Assembly: GCF_041260155.1 (NCBI RefSeq)
Contig: NC_091928.1
Coordinates: forward strand, 34,475,388-34,539,387
Direction: 5' to 3'
DNA length: 64,000 bases
Source: Ptychodera flava
Taxonomy: Eukaryota; Hemichordata; Enteropneusta; Ptychoderidae
The notes beneath the pieces were generated by a model. The model worked only from the letters and a program-made list of their open reading frames with translations, did not search any database and was not told the origin of the DNA. This document shows, piece after piece, positions 1 through 9,626 of the stretch; position 1 is the stretch's first letter; every line of letters begins with the position of its first letter. The translations under genes and the position numbers were made by a program.

Positions 1-299
1 CAATTTTGAATACATGTTTCCGTCGAAACCCGGATCTGTCACTTTTCAACTCCACACAACTTTCTTATCGGAACTGTTTGTTTAGAACAGCCACAGAGCA
101 TTCGATTAATGCTTTTATCATATCACAAATTGAGCCATGCAACTGATCTGAACAAATAAATATGAGGATACTGTTCATCATACTTTTCACTTCCCGATCA
201 TCGAATACTAACATGCACATAGTCATTTTACCAGTTCAATGCTGCTGTACCCTCTTGGGTACGCAAAGCGTACTTTACTCATTTTACCTTTTAAGCCGG

Positions 300-525
300 G
301 TACTACGAATGGTATGTTACTTAGAACACTTTGGTAGGTCACACCCTGACCTTTATTTTCGTTGCCAATGGCTACAAAATAAACGAGGCATTTTTTTGGC
401 AATGGAAATTTGCGTCATTCTTGTATAACAGTCCATAGTACAACAACAAAAATCACTATATTTTTGTTGCTCAGAGTGTGCATTCGATGTTTTATACAGG
501 CAAAGCAATGCGTTGAGGGATAATC
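300..525 (-). repeat. Dispersed repeat, copy 1 (pair with 55370-55600)
   Basis: The reverse complement of this stretch aligns by eye, at roughly 70 percent, with the plus strand at 55370-55600. Shared blocks include the run around TGCCAAAAAAATG and the block GTTATACA. A third, shorter plus-strand piece lies near 700-760 (TTATCCCACAATGCA). No coding potential is convincing on either strand. It is probably an old non-autonomous element; its ends are not resolved. Confidence 0.5.
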
Positions 526-942
526 GGGGTGGTACCACAGTCGGTGTCATCTGTTGTACAGAAGCGCCCTCTCAGGGATATCATGGTCCGTACTTAGGCT
601 ACCACAAGTCAGTGGACTGATCGATTACACTCAAGTGAAGTACCAACATGGTCATGGTTATTCTACTTGATTGATAAATGCAGGAGAAACTACCCTGTTC
701 CAGTTATCCCACAATGCACTGCTTTGGCTGTATCAAACATCGGATGCGCACTAAAAACCAATCGGCCATAGTGACATTATTCCGTTAGTTTCAGTCAGAA
801 ATTTTGGGACTATTTTGAATCGGGATGGTTGCATGTGTTACCATGTTAATCTGTTTTGCTGAAACGGTTTCTTTTTAGCTGTTCTTTTCTTTGCATAGAA
901 TATGTAAGATCGTATACTACAAGTTGATAGATGAACAACTGA

Positions 943-1155
943 AAAACTAGTCTATGCTTTTGTGACATCCCAACTAGAATACTGTAATAGTCTTTTGTTT
1001 GGCATTCCTAAGGGCTAACTTTCTCGACTGCAGTCTATTAAGAATGCTTCTTTCGAGATTAGTTTCTCGTACACGTAAGTTTGATCATGTCATACCAATA
1101 CTCAAAGATCTTCATTGGCTACCTGTAGATGATTTCATTAAATTTAAATGCTGAG
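943..1155 (+). mobile_element. LINE fragment, C-terminal reverse-transcriptase tail
   Basis: Translation shows the signature of the region after the catalytic core of CR1/L2/RTE-type LINE reverse transcriptases: YAFVTSQLEYCNSLLFG, then LSRLQSIKNASF and, in another frame, DLHWLPVDDFIKFK. The family consensus in animals is close to SRLDYCNSLLYG ... LQ..QNAAARL ... LHWLPV. The piece is about 210 bp, contains an internal stop and a frame change, and lacks the catalytic domains and the 3' tail. It is a dead fragment. The exact clade cannot be set from this length. Confidence 0.7.
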
Positions 1156-1184
1156 GCATTTTCCTTTTGACTCTCATTGCCCTA

Positions 1185-1445
1185 TTTTCGGAAAATGACT
1201 TTGACTAGGACATTATTGACCAAGCTATATGAGTGTGAAATTTAAATTCATATATATTTTTGACTGTATGTGCACGTGAACGAGGTCAATGTCGCTCACC
1301 CCGGCCAGTAGCTTACGCAGATGTGATGTGAAGGCGGTGGCATGCAGGCGTATTCGCGTCAACTTGGTGGCTTGCTACAGAAATTCTGAAGGTGTGTGTT
1401 CCATGGCTGCCTGCTTTGTTGTCTGTCCTTCTGTGTCTGTTTTAC
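1185..1445 (+). repeat. Direct duplicate of 40497-40780 (outer flank of the array)
   Basis: Blocks such as GGTCAATGTCGCTC, GCGGTGGCATGCA and CGTCAACTTGGTGGCTTGC occur in the same order and orientation at 40497-40780. A second shared block lies upstream of each (near 545-600 and 38835-38890: AGAAGCGCCCTC ... GGTCCGTACTT). The pair brackets the triplicated region, so it probably reflects an older, larger segmental duplication. No gene is recognisable in it. Confidence 0.6.
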
Positions 1446-1509
1446 AAAATTCATGTAAATGTACTTTGCTTGAAGTGGCGGGTGCGTATAAAAATTGATT
1501 CTTGGATTC

Positions 1510-2135
1510 ATGAATTATGTTGATTCACACTATACATGATAGTCTATGAGAAAACTATTAATGCGTTTTTTTCCGATGTAAAACTAGCAATATCTGTCCA
1601 TCTATCTATAGACGTTTGATAACTGATATAAATGTACTTGATTAGTTTAGGGTGTTTACATGTGTACATGTGTACAAGAAATTTAATTTTGGAATTTCAC
1701 CGAAAATGCTGAGCCACTATACATGGGGGTCTATGACAAAACTGGGAATAATTTTTTCCAACTTGCAATATTTTTGCATATATGGACCCTGAATAATTGA
1801 CATAATTGTACTTGATTAGTTTAGGGTGGTTACATGTGCATATGTGTACAAGAAATTTGATTTTGGAATTTCGCCGAAAATGTTGATCCACTATACATTG
1901 TAGCCTATGAGGAAACTATGGATATTTTTACAATATAAAACTCGGTAAATCTGTGTATTTATGTACACTTGATTATTGATATTAATGTGTTTCATTGACT
2001 AGGATAGTCCATGTGCGTGCATGGAATTTGATTTTGGAATTTCGCCGAAAATGTTGATCCACTATACATTGTAGCCTATGAGGAAACTATGGATATTTTT
2101 TACAATATAAAACTCAGTTAATCTGTGTAATGTTA
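1510..2135 (+). repeat. Tandem repeat, 172-188 bp unit, about 3.5 copies
   Basis: The phrase CCACTATACAT recurs at about 1525, 1712, 1886 and 2058, giving spacings of about 188, 172 and 172 bp. Each unit also carries TTTGGAATTTC.CCGAAAATG and GAAACTAT.. blocks. The last two copies are the most alike, so the array seems to have grown from that end. The unit is AT-rich and shows no ORF. It sits directly before the possible exon at 2171. Confidence 0.85.
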
Positions 2136-2170
2136 AGTTCAAATTACGTGTCTGCGGCTTGCCTTTTCAG

Positions 2171-2253
2171 ATTTACCGTTGAGGGCGCGACAACAGAAAT
2201 ATATAGAAGACGTTAACAGTGAGAAGAAAGAAAACGGACATCCAAGTGGCTAG
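2171..2253 (+). CDS. Possible terminal coding exon of an unknown gene
   Basis: A good acceptor (TTGCCTTTTCAG) is followed by an open stretch that, if entered in phase 1, reads (D)LPLRARQQKYIEDVN then SEKKENGHPSG and stops at TAG (2251-2253). The peptide is hydrophilic and charged, as in the cytoplasmic tail of a membrane protein. It resembles no family I can name. A possible polyadenylation signal AATAAA lies at 2789-2794. No upstream exon could be recognised in the first 2.1 kb, so the gene would start outside the window. It could equally be a chance open stretch. Confidence 0.35.
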
Positions 2254-2788
2254 ATCTGTCCCAACATCCATCATGAAGCATTACCTGAAGGAGTTTGAGA
2301 GCAAGGTCAGCTTGACGTATTTCAAAGTATAATTCCTGGGTTTTCTTATGCAGTCTTTAAGTTTCCATACTCGATAACTGCATGTTCTACCTGGATTTTT
2401 CCATCTATGGAAAAGACTGAAAGCATACATTATATTTGCAGTTACACAGAACCTGGTGTTCTTATAGTAGTGTTGTGTTTACGTACGTCCACACATACCC
2501 TGAATGCATGCACGCATGCATGAATCCATCCATGCTAAGGTGAAGTGACCAAAATCAAAGCACTAAAGATCCAATCGCCGTGTATTCCACACAAATAGCT
2601 CAAATGGTCAAATCATGCAAACAAATCGTAGCACTAACAACGGTAGGTCCGATCTGTGAAGTTGCGTTCATTGCTTTTTTTTAGTTAAAAATCCTATCGA
2701 CCTACATTTTATTCCTCCCTCCTTGTTCCTTTCAATTTCGCCCTGACTGTTACATAATCTTTCAATCTTCTATGCTCCTCTCAATATC

Positions 2789-2794
2789 AAATAA
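2789..2794 (+). terminator. Candidate poly(A) signal AATAAA
   Basis: Canonical hexamer about 540 bp after the stop of the possible exon at 2171-2253. In AT-rich DNA this motif is frequent by chance; it is worth noting only because of the exon. Confidence 0.2.
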
Positions 2795-2799
2795 AAACG

Positions 2800-3945
2800 C
2801 TTTGCACATTATTACAAGATCATATTTTAGGTAAAAAGTGACTAATGACAGTCCTGACCGTCTTGGTAAAAAAACGCCGTGGAAGTTTCAAAAGCTACAT
2901 ACAGTAATTGTACAAGAGGCTTTAGTTCATTAGTTTTGTTTGCTACACAAGGGCTGTTCCTGACAAAAACGCTTCAAGCTATTGAAGCTATTACATCGTT
3001 TTAGGGACGCCGATAATTATCCCGTATGGAAACGAAGATAAAATAAGACAATTTCATTTATGGCAGCCGCTTAATGATATTACTTATGTTCTTTTTTTTA
3101 CTTCATTGGAAGCATATACCCTGATTTATATTAATAAGGTTATGTCAACAACGATGAAAGTATGCCTCTTGTTTGCAAGTAAACTTACCTGGGGCCTTGA
3201 CCTGCAAAATCGTGTGCAATGACAGGAACAGAAGGTCGAGTCAAAGTCATCTATCAAGCCCGTGCAGCAAAAACTCTAATGACAGAACGTAACTTGTGTG
3301 AGAGCAGATCTCTCATTCTAACCTTTACCATCCTCAAGTGTGTAACGTCGGTTGCGTGAAGTGACACAGGTGGTCCCTAAAACAATATTTTAATTCTTAA
3401 ATAATGCAATTTTGAAAGGGGTACTTAGTCATACTGGCCGCACGACGATCTCATTTGGATTCACATTAAATCGCAACAGAGAAGGAATGAACGTTTTAAT
3501 TCATGATCAAGTTGCTCGGTGAAGCGCCACGAGAGCTCGAGCCTCACATGTAGATTTCGTGTGTTTGGATCGTATAACACACTTTCAATTTATTATATTC
3601 GTCTGCACACCTGGACTGTTCCTCACAACAGCGTTTTCAAACAAATGGCGCATATAATTTTTCTATTGGCAGAGCTCGTTACGAGCAAAAATCATTCTCT
3701 TGTACCAGAGATCAACATAAAGCACATAATTTTAGCTGTCTAACAGACATTTATATCTATTCCTTACTTAAGTGCTTTATTTCAATCGAGCACTTTTACT
3801 TAAATGGATGAGGCTATGCCGATGTCGATAAGTGAATTCAGTTACTGTCTGTGGGTGGACCTGTCCAAGGCTTAGAAAATCCCCATTATCTACTGTGACA
3901 ATAGCATGGATAAATAAATAAAAATTTCAAGGTCATTAATGCAGA
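2800..3945. other. No gene seen; left flank of the triplicated region
   Basis: AT-rich sequence without convincing exons. From about 3640 onward it aligns with 36990-37320 (for example GATGAGG.TATGCCGATG.CGAT), showing that the duplicated segment once extended further left than the part shared by all three main units. Confidence 0.5.
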
Positions 3946-4059
3946 TATAATTTTCATAATGCCAGTATATTATCTACACGAAACAAAAAGTATAAACCAT
4001 TAATGCAAATTGTGAAGGATTATTAACACTTCCTCAAATAGCTGTAACGGAAATTTGTC

Positions 4060-4500
4060 AATAATCAATGAAACCCGTGTCAGCTCTGATGCTGTATATT
4101 CAAATTAGTCTTTTCGGCCATACTGTTTTCTCTTCACTTTGCAAACGTCTCAGCCCTGCCAAAATTGCGTTTGTTTGTCAAAGAAGGATAAATTTCCTAG
4201 ACTCAGAAAGTGATCTATTTAATTACACGACCTTGGTTACTCGTTCCAGAGGATGAATAAACACAATGTGGCTGCATCTGCGCTTTTTGGAAAGGTCATC
4301 CACTTGAGACTTGTAATCCACCCTTGGCCCGGTTGGAATAACAGCTCAGCAATGAAATATGGCTTCCATTCCCTGTAAGTGGTTCTCTGTATCGCGACTG
4401 CCAGTTGCCATTTTACATAAGCCCCTACATAAGACATCCATTTACCTTGAACACTATCCAATTTACTGGGGTACTCTGGCGGTATGCTGCTTGTGCAGAC
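4060..4500. repeat. Conserved non-coding block of the unit (copy 1 of 4)
   Basis: This block recurs at about 10850-11370, 22500-22760 and 37370-37745. Stop codons and length changes fall at different places in the copies in every frame I followed, so it does not behave as coding sequence. Its persistence in all four copies is explained by the duplication alone. The function, if any, is unknown. Confidence 0.55.
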
Positions 4501-6191
4501 CTACTTTGAAGCGTGTGGAGTTAATAAAGTTCAATTGTTTCGAAAATTCAATTTCATTCTGCAGTGTTGACACAGCGGTCGCAGTGTTTTTCTTATGTAT
4601 AAATATCGATCAAATTTAAATCATGTGTTTATCTTGTATCAAGAAAGATTATGTATTGTTGTTCCACTTACGTTAAGGAGAAAGGCTAAAATTTGCATTG
4701 GTGGCAGAAGAGAATTCACTTACTTAATTCTTAAAATCTTTCAATAAAACTAAAACCTTTGTAGGAGATCATCTACACATCTGTACCCTTAGCTTTTGTC
4801 AACATTTCCAATAATATTTTTCCGTGACGGAAAATATATTGTTTTTCAAGCCCGCCAAAACACAAATATTGTTACTGGCACTCTGTAAGCATTGGGGCAA
4901 TTTGTGCTAATTTAATTAGCATAATCAAAATTGTCGGCTACATGTTACATTTTGTCACAGCTAGAAGATTCAAATAGTCTGTGTGTTTGTTATTTCGTTT
5001 CAAAGGTTTTTACTATGATTTTGCTTAAAACAATATAAAAATATATCTTACTATTATTATTTGTATGATAAGCTAATTTAACAATTTCTAGATGATAACC
5101 AGTTGTATACCCATACTTTACTTTTATTTTTTTCGCCAAGATTTTGCAAATGATAATAACCATTTTAATCATTTGTATGTCATAACCATTGGCGTAATTT
5201 CAAGATGGCGGCCAACTGTATACTTTTCTTCATATTGAATAACTCAGCATAAAAATAATCTCATTTCTTATCTTGATTGTGTAGCTATTTTAATACAGCA
5301 CATTTCTCATTTTCATTCATACTATACAGCCTTCACTTTATTTTGAAGCAATACCACATGATCATACAACAGCCCTAATGTAAAATCCTGCCAACGGGAA
5401 TGCCAAGGACGGGGACACGCAACAGACTTTTTTCAATAGCAAGAGTGCAGGATATTGCTCTTTTCAACAATGCGCTACCTACCAAAACCACACAGGAACT
5501 TGAGGAAAAAGAAAGATGCACAACCTTCTCCATTTTTTTGATTGAAAATGATTCTGTTGTAAAAAAACTCTTGCCCAAAGATATAAACTGCCAAACTACA
5601 CAACATGTATGCTGCATACTGACCTTCATTGTTTGAATTACAATTTATCGTATAAATTTTAGTCTCGCGAGACCACGTATTACCTAACAAGTAGGATGCA
5701 CCTCAGGACGAAGTATAATAATTTCAATGCTAGCATTTTGCTTGGGCGGACTCATGTGAAGCTTCAGTTACAACAACTGTGTCAAAATGTGCGTGTGATT
5801 CATTGAGCTGTGTGAAACTATAAGGGTCCGTGGTCAAAATATGCATCCATTAGATATAACTTGTTGATCCACAATTTTGAGGTGACTGGGGGTGAAGACA
5901 ATTGTTCGCCGATCTCAACAACAGTTAAGTAGGTACCGTAGGTTTTGACTTCGAACCCTATAAAGAGATGATGGAATTCTGGGCACTCCACTCCATCCAT
6001 CTCAACCATCTTTGTAAAACCTGACCCCTTAGCATGGTCATCTCTCATTGAATGCTGGGTGAAGGTACCTACAAGATGGGAGTGTCTCGTGGGTCAACAA
6101 AAATGCACAGATACAATTTGTTGGCATTTACCCTGCAAATGGAGAGCACAGAGGTAAAGCTTCGCCTCGATTGCCTAGCAATGTTCCTGCT

Positions 6192-6545
6192 TTAAGGTGA
6201 TATGCACCGCGAAATTGAAAACTTAAACTTTTGCTCAAACTTTTCTCAACGAAACTTTCGACCATTCTCTTACAAAAGGCAAGAATATAAGTCAGGGGTC
6301 ACCAAGCAATTTTTGTACTAGAGAGACAGTTTATCGAAGATTTCCCGGTATTTGAAATTCAAAATGGCCGCCATCCCTGTGTTACCTCTATTAGTAAAAA
6401 AATTGTCGATTTTCTGAAAACTAAAACGATAAAAATTTTTCTTTCATCAAGAGCTTTAAAGTGAGACCCCACAATTGGTAGATCAGAAGGGAATCGATAA
6501 AATTTGAAAGCCCGAATTTCTGTCCCCGAGGCGCGTTCCCCTTAA
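6192..6545 (+). mobile_element. TTAA-flanked MITE, GGCCGCCAT family, copy 1
   Basis: About 354 bp bounded by TTAAGGTGATATGCACC on the left and, as reverse complement, TTAAGGGGAACGCGCC on the right, so short terminal inverted repeats run outward into TTAA. Inside are CTTTTGCTCAAACTT, CAAAATGGCCGCCAT and a block near CATCAAGAGCTTTAAA that recur in the other copies. Other copies are at 33302-33664, 43839-44136, 52575-52847 (minus strand) and about 55033-55372. TTAA target sites are typical of piggyBac and Kolobok elements, but no transposase is present to decide. Units 2 and 3 appear to lack it here, so it landed after the triplication or was lost from them. Confidence 0.7.
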
Positions 6546-7232
6546 ATATCGTTGCAATCACTTCTCGCTGATCAGTATATATTTGTTTGATGTATTGTAT
6601 ACTGACACACCAGTAAACTTAAAGTGACTAGCACTGTAAGGCAACCGTGGCTTCAAGTTTTATGCCATCATATTTCGTTTGCTCGATAATTGAAGTTAAT
6701 GGAGCTCATTCGAGTAGGAAAAAGCTTAAGGTGTGAACTGGAAAAAACAGAGTTCATCACAATAGTGGCATACTTTGCAGTGTTGTTTTAATCACTCACA
6801 GAAATTAATGCCCTTTTCCAGATTTGTTAGTTATCAATATGACTTGAAAAATATACCAGACATCAACCTGTAACATCCGTCAAATCTTCAACCAAAAGTA
6901 CTGGATATCTGTCGAAAGCTTTAGCAATATTCTTCTTATGTGAATCTTAAGTCAGTATTTGAAGTCTGAGAAAGTTGCTTAAACTACTGCTCGCTGGAAA
7001 TGTATTTTTACATGTTATTTTATAGAGCCGTTCGGCGATAAAATGTAACATGAACATTGCATTTAAGCTTAAAAGACTTTCCAAAGGCTTATCCCAAAAG
7101 GTTGACAATGTTAGTACTTCTGCTGCACGAAAGTATATATTTTTGTCAGTAATGTATAATGAAGCATATTTTCAGTGATCTTCACAGCCCTTTCAGAAAT
7201 CTTGAGTCTGGTAATGTCTGGGTCTTTCCTTC

Positions 7233-8546
7233 TCAAGGATTATGCAGGATATTGTCTTCAGCTGGCACCAGAGGATCAGCAGCAACACCATCAATTGAGA
7301 TCTTCATCTTCTGTGCTGTAATAGGATACATATGCCAAGAATTACTAAAAGTATTGACGTGGCTTGCAAATAATCTGGCAAACTTGCATGAACACTTGCC
7401 AATGGCCTTAGTCGGATAACAGTTGAAATCATTTCTAGTCAGAGGCTACCTTTCGTACCACCTGAGATGATTATGGTTCGGATTTGACAGAGATATTGCA
7501 TGAGGTGAATAAACATGCCAGGTCACACCTACAGACTACGCTCTGAGACAGAAAGGGTGACATGATCTAACGTTACGGCGAAGGACGTGCTTGATGTGGG
7601 AAGCTTCGTACGGTTAAGGAAGAAAAGAAGGCGAAAGGGGTATTCGCAAAGTTTCACTTGTCTAACGACAGTTCTTGCCTGATAATCGGTAAATTGACTG
7701 ATGTAGTTTAATAACCGTACACGGAAAAGCCCACGAGCTAAACCTAAGATTGTTCATTACGAAAAGCTTAAAGGTCTGTCAGCGTAAGAATCTTTCTTCA
7801 TGGTTAGATCAGTTTTAACTATTACCAACTGTCAACGTTGATTACAACAGTGGGTCCGGTGCGGTCACTTCTAAAAGTTTTGATACTGAAGTGAGGGCAC
7901 TGTGAGGGGATAGTGTCAACAAAGCTATGGATGACACTGGTTGGAGTTCATAGTCAGAACCCGTAGTATATTCTACTTTGGTATAGCTAAAGAGTTCAAT
8001 GAGTTCGTTTGTTTATTTTTGGTAAAACGTTGAATGCACTTAAGGCTGAAACAACATTTTGACAATAATATATAAATTACATTTCGGAGTGTCATTAGTT
8101 CTGTTTGCTCGTTCGTCCTGTTTATGTTGACATAAAAACGCTTACGCATACCTGTAAGTAGTTCCGGTTAGTAGTGGAAATATGATTCATATTTTAACAC
8201 GTTTGTCACGCGTTCACATCAGTACTCCCTAAACAATAGGATCGTGGCAATACAGAAATAGCATATATGATCATTTTGCTCATTTAGTGGAAGGAAGTGT
8301 AACCATAATCGGGTCATTAACATGGCTAGAAAAGAACATTATTGAATGTGTCGAAATATTAATGCGATAACCCTGAACATTAAAATTGTACTTTCGAAAA
8401 CAACATAAACCAAAATTTAGTATAGCTTTACCTCTTGACGACAGATAACGACGACGACGACGACTAAAATCAAAACCTCCCGTCTCGCCAAAGTAAATAG
8501 ATGTAACGACAAGGACCAACAATAGGGCCAAAACCAGTCTTCGCAT
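7233..8546 (-). CDS. Predicted secreted arginine-rich peptide, copy 1
   Basis: Two coding exons on the minus strand: 8546-8432 and 7315-7233, 65 residues in the model. Exon 1 encodes a 24-residue signal peptide (MRRLVLALLLVLVVTSIYFG then ETGG) and a variable stretch FDFSRRRRRYLSSR. It ends in phase 1 at donor G^GTAAAG. Exon 2 follows the acceptor TATCCTATTACAG and restores an Ala codon, then reads QKMKISIDGVAADPLVPA and EDNILHNP to TGA. The phases agree in all three copies. Residues around 29-33 are five consecutive arginines, a possible proprotein-convertase site; the tail is acidic. In the family the donor used by the other copies lies 6 bp further on and is lost here (GTATGT-like changed to CTATAC), so the protein should be two residues shorter. 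No cysteines remain after the signal, so it is not a defensin. I do not recognise the family; a neuropeptide-like or antimicrobial precursor is possible. The intron is about 1.1 kb. A longer gene with further exons cannot be excluded. Confidence 0.55.
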
Positions 8547-8564
8547 TTTGAATGTTTATGAAAC

Positions 8565-8658
8565 CTGTAATGGGAAATGAGCGTGGGTTTAATGCTACAG
8601 TATTCAAGTAGGTATTACCTCGACAAATGTAAGTAAATGAGATTGAGATTGTCATTAC
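8565..8658 (-). other. Likely 5'-leader intron of peptide gene copy 1
   Basis: On the minus strand the start codon is preceded by CCCATTACAG^GTTTC, a good acceptor 18 bp before ATG. About 94 bp upstream is GAGGCTG^GTAATG, a usable donor. The same pair is kept in unit 3, and unit 2 has the variant GAG^GTTAGT. This suggests a short non-coding first exon near 8659-8700. Confidence 0.4.
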
Positions 8659-8723
8659 CAGCCTCACCAAGAAGTACTCGTTTCTCATATGAAAACTTAG
8701 AAAACAAATTTACATAAACAATG

Positions 8724-8735
8724 TCCATTTAGAGC
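8724..8735 (-). promoter_or_regulatory. TATA-like box of peptide gene copy 1
   Basis: Reads GCTCTAAATGG on the minus strand. It is conserved in units 2 (GCTCTAAATGGG) and 3 (GCTCTAAATAGG), about 30-70 bp before the inferred leader exon. The position suits a core promoter, but conservation also follows from the recent duplication. Confidence 0.3.
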
Positions 8736-8807
8736 GTGATTATCGCCCGGGTGACGGAGCAACGAGTCTCTGAGTAAAAGAGCGAGATTTTTTATTTTAA
8801 CAGCGTG

Positions 8808-8942
8808 GGAACTTGGAAAGCTTATTGACAACAAAGGTTCTAGTGCGAGTAAGGACTTTATACCGTCTGCTAAAGGACTTGTTTCTGCTTTTTGTGAAGT
8901 AACTAACACTAACGTCCCCACTGGCTGTGGAGGATCTCATGG
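8808..8942 (+). pseudogene. Exon-like relic beside the peptide promoter, copy 1
   Basis: An acceptor-like TTTTATTTTAACAG is followed by a frame reading WELGKLIDNKGSSASKDFI then PSAKGLVSAFCEVTN and NVPTGCGGSHG. A possible donor (CATG^GTAAAC) closes it. The counterparts at about 19725-19850 and 31268-31420 begin with the same ELEELIDNKG but lose the frame at different places. The pattern fits a decayed exon of an ancestral plus-strand gene divergent from the peptide gene. I cannot name the family. Confidence 0.25.
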
Positions 8943-9059
8943 TAAACTTCTTGTTGTATATTGCTTCAGTGCCTATACCTCAAAGGACATTTCAAACAAT
9001 AATATGCAACATAATCATGTGGTGTGCTATAAAACGCCTACAGCCCGGTCTTTATTCGG

Positions 9060-9197
9060 GGTATAGCACCCGTTAACTACCCCTCGTTGCCTTGCGTTAC
9101 CAAAAACACATCTCTATACCCCTCGGCCTAATGTCTTTGGGGAATAGCGGTGCGTTTCTGGTAACACATGGCTGTCGGGGTAATAGATGAGCGCTAC
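9060..9197. mobile_element. Palindromic MITE predating the triplication, copy 1
   Basis: Imperfect inverted repeat with arms of about 60 bp: GTATAGCACCC ... TTGCGTTACCAAAAACACA on the left mirrors GTTTCTGGTAACACATGG ... GAGCGCTAC on the right. All three units carry it at the same place (19904-20032; in unit 3 it is split by an insertion at 31534-32105). It therefore inserted before the segment was multiplied. Confidence 0.65.
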
Positions 9198-9250
9198 AAC
9201 TCTCTGACAAGGTGATGGTTGTTTAGTATATTACTACCCTTTTCAGAATT

Positions 9251-9626
9251 AGAGCGCGAAGCCACTGCAGTGAACTGCAATAAAACTGCTCACACTAATT
9301 AGTTTCAGCTGTAGCCAGCTGGCAAAGTCGACAACATTGTATGTCCCATGCAGACAGTTTGTCTGGGGAAGTTGAAATAAAAAAGATTTGTACATGGACC
9401 AGTGCATGGTAATGTTACATTGTATCTTAATCTTCAACACAGGGTGCCAATCGTAAACTCTCATTTACAACTCGAGCCTCAGACAGAGCAAGTTTTGCCT
9501 TTGTACAAGCAGACTTTTTGGTCTTTATCAAGTAGCCTTGTTCAACACCAAAGTGGCCACGGCTACAGCTGAAACTAATTAGTGTAAGCAGTTTTATTGC
9601 AGTTCACTGCAGTGGCTTCGCGCTCT
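9251..9626. mobile_element. MITE with about 68 bp TIRs, TA flanks, only in unit 1
   Basis: The left end AGAGCGCGAAGCCACTGCAG and its continuation through CTAATTAGTTTCAGCTGTAG are mirrored at the right end, which finishes TGGCTTCGCGCTCT. The arms are nearly identical over about 68 bp, so the insertion is young. The flanks allow a TA duplication (or ATT), as expected for Tc1/mariner-type elements. Units 2 and 3 have no copy at this site. No transposase is encoded in its 376 bp. Confidence 0.8.

Noticed and set aside
4237-4619. Open frames on both strands in the conserved block of the duplicated unit
   Set aside because: The other copies carry stops or length changes in each of these frames (for example 11220-11260), so the block is not coding.
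7159-7419. Plus-strand open frame over the tail exon, also open in units 2 and 3
   Set aside because: It overlaps the minus-strand exon, which has a matching phase, acceptor and a shared stop. The plus frame has no splice support beyond a chance AG, and its openness follows from the high identity of the copies.
8106-8160. Apparent middle exon after TACTTACAG in peptide copy 1, open in phase 1
   Set aside because: The same position in units 2 and 3 reads into TAG within four codons, so a shared middle exon is unlikely.
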